From assembly GCA_011620825.1 (NCBI GenBank), contig WOYN01000112.1:1-7760 (forward strand): 7,760 bases of DNA. The letters are read 5' to 3'. Shown piece after piece: positions 6,424 through 7,760 of the stretch. The position numbers were made by a program, and so were the translations under genes. How positions within the stretch are numbered: position 1 is the stretch's first letter; each line of letters opens with the position of its first letter. Below the pieces are notes generated by a model, which searched no databases, was not told the origin of the DNA, and saw only the letters and a list, made by a program, of their open reading frames with translations. This DNA is from Candidatus Methanomethylophilaceae archaeon. GTDB taxonomy: Archaea; Thermoplasmatota; Thermoplasmata; Methanomassiliicoccales; Methanomethylophilaceae.

Positions 6424-6433
6424 TATATATAAG
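6424..6433 (+). promoter_or_regulatory. Relic TATA box of the symporter pseudogene
   Basis: TATATATAAG is the strongest TATA-like sequence in the window. Its centre is about 25-30 nt upstream of the GTG at 6456 and TTG at 6459, where the symporter-like reading frame begins. The promoter therefore appears preserved although the coding sequence is not; whether it is still active is unknown. Confidence 0.5.
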
Positions 6434-6455
6434 AATAGATTTGGCGACCGTGAGT

Positions 6456-7760
6456 GTGTTGGATGATTTCCATGGCGCTGTCCTCCTCGTAGATGAATGC
6501 CTCTGGTGTCTGGGACTTCTGCCGATAATCGGAATAGGTTTTGCTAACCCTCAAACTAAATGCCTCTGGCTCATGCACTTCACCGAATCTATAAGGATGG
6601 CAACATCCGGAGATAGGAAGGAAAAAGAAAGAAGAATCTCTTCTTCAGAAGCCTTCTGGATAAGCATGGGTGCCCGAATCGAGATAGGTAATATAGCCGA
6701 TGTCGGACCGGCAGTAATGATGGGCGGCGCGGGCGTTATTTTCTGGATGCGGGTTTTCGCCCTGATCGGTACCGCCGGCAGTTTCGCGGAATGCACCTTT
6801 GGGACGGATCTTCAAGGAAAAGAAGTCCGACGGCCACTATCCGGCGGTCCTGCGTATCACATCGAAAACAGCCCTAAAAACCCGAAGTCCGCCATCTCCG
6901 TTGCTCTTGCTCATTCTCGTTACGTACGGCATAGGGCTCATTGGCGTGCAGTCTGCCAATGATACGGATTCGTTCGTAAATGCTCGGATTCGAAAACAGC
7001 CAGCTTTTCTTTGCCCTGTTACTCGCCTTATAGCCGTCACTATAGTGTTCGGGGGATCGAAGGGGCTGCAAAGGCATCTGCAAAGGTCGTTCCGGTAATG
7101 GCCATCTGGCGGACAGTCCTGATCCCGATAACTGCCATTGTCAACTGGCGACTGATAGAGAATGCGTTCGCCATGACCTTTGAGGGCACGTTCGGATACG
7201 ACAGCATATTGAGCGGGGCGCTTGGCGCTATCGTAACATGGGCCTTAAGGGGGGCGTATTCTCGAACGAAACGGGAATCGGATCCGTGCCAACGTAGCAT
7301 CGTCAGCGGAGGTATCGCACCCTGCCAAACAGGCACTTATACGATCTTTAGGCATTGTTTTTGATACCATGGTTATCTGTAACGGGTCTGTTTTTATCAT
7401 TCTGACCTATCGGACCTCGCTTCCATCGGGCATATCGTCAACGGCGCTCCTCCGGTCGCGGTTCCCCTCGGCGGAGATCCGCTAGGCTCGGCCGCTCCTG
7501 CGATAATCCGTGTTCCTCATAGTGTTCGCATTCACAAGAATGATCAGTTATTATTCAATGTGCGAATCGAATGCAAAATTTATTTCCGAAAGAGCATTTG
7601 TTATGCTGCCCTCAAGGTCCTGATCGTGCTTGTGGTCTTCTTTTCGTGCCTTGCACTGATACAGCTGATATGGGACCCGTGCGACATTTTCATGGCTGTG
7701 ATGGTGAGCGACATGATCGTAGCGCTGCTCCTGAGCGGCTACGTTGCGGCTGCCCTAAAG
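6456..7760 (+). pseudogene. Decayed sodium:alanine/glycine symporter (AGCS/AlsT family), multiply frameshifted, 3' end beyond window
   Basis: No intact frame exists, but fragments in three plus-strand frames, read in order, follow the AGCS family. First come LDDFHGAVLLVDECLW, HFTESIRMA, VGPAVMMGGAGVIFWM and GGPAYHIE (6843-6866). Then come LVTYGIGLIGVQS (6916-6954), GFENSQLFFALLLA (6986-7027), LIAVTIVFGG (7027-7056), IEGAAKASAKVVPVM (from 7056) and GVFSNETGIGSVP (7253-7291, the family signature). SHPAKQALIRSLGIVFDT (to about 7368), VFLIVFAFT (from 7510) and LIWDPCDIFMAVMV follow near the right edge. Joining them needs frameshifts near 6909, 6985, 7027, the G-run 7051-7055, the G-run 7249-7254, 7291 and about 7600; stops TAG 7483-7485 and TAA 7504-7506 lie in the working frame. 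AGCS proteins import alanine or glycine with Na+ through about 10-11 membrane helices. The start (GTG 6456 or TTG 6459) is inferred from the upstream TATA box. Confidence 0.85.

Noticed and set aside
6330..6578. A minus-strand 82-codon reading frame containing VGPAGFEPATSAM
   Set aside because: This peptide is the well-known false translation of a tRNA antisense strand (T-arm and anticodon arm); here it lies over tRNA-Val and is not a gene.
6551..6796. An 81-codon minus-strand reading frame rich in Pro and Ile
   Set aside because: It is the antisense of membrane-segment remnants of the symporter pseudogene; the plus strand carries the family motifs.
1..7760. CRISPR array, transposase, toxin-antitoxin or other defence system
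   Set aside because: No regularly spaced repeats and no matching protein motifs were seen on either strand; the window is mainly housekeeping genes.

Overview
The window looks like a chromosomal segment of a methanogenic archaeon of the Thermoplasmatota, most likely order Methanomassiliicoccales. The evidence is archaeal-type genes throughout (fibrillarin, archaeal S15, a RecJ/GAN-like DHH nuclease, Kae1, an IMPase-NAD kinase fusion), TATA-like boxes about 25-27 nt upstream of start codons that lack Shine-Dalgarno sequences, and an amber (TAG) codon inside a Nudix gene that appears to be read as sense. TAG ends none of the intact genes, as expected in a pyrrolysine-decoding organism. The order is inferred from the sequence and was not confirmed by a database search.

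Layout. Positions 1-1976 (minus strand) hold a two-gene operon: a bifunctional NADP phosphatase/NAD kinase (369-1976), followed with a 4-bp ATGA overlap by a JAMM/MPN metalloprotease-like gene that runs off the left edge (1-372). The 83-bp gap at 1977-2059 holds divergent promoters. Positions 2060-3093 (plus strand) hold fibrillarin (flpA), overlapped by 4 bp by a TTG-started Nudix hydrolase with an in-frame TAG at codon 92. A separate promoter then drives rps15 (3183-3638) and a DHH-family nuclease (3646-4980). The nuclease converges, with a 14-bp overlap, on a minus-strand pair: a small CxxC glutaredoxin-like protein (5950-6192) followed by Kae1 (4967-5953). Positions 6193-6318 hold divergent promoters and a stem-loop, followed by tRNA-Val(GAC) at 6319-6394.

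The right end, about 6450-7760, has no intact gene. It is a decayed sodium:alanine/glycine symporter (AGCS/AlsT family) gene that can be followed across about seven frameshifts and two stop codons and runs off the window. Its TATA box is still visible.

Together the intact genes are housekeeping and information-processing functions: NADP(H) balance, rRNA 2'-O-methylation and ribosome assembly, translation (S15, tRNA-Val, t6A modification through Kae1), DNA replication or repair, and thiol redox. I saw no CRISPR array, transposase or defence locus. The most notable points are the probable pyrrolysine codon in the Nudix gene and the symporter pseudogene.
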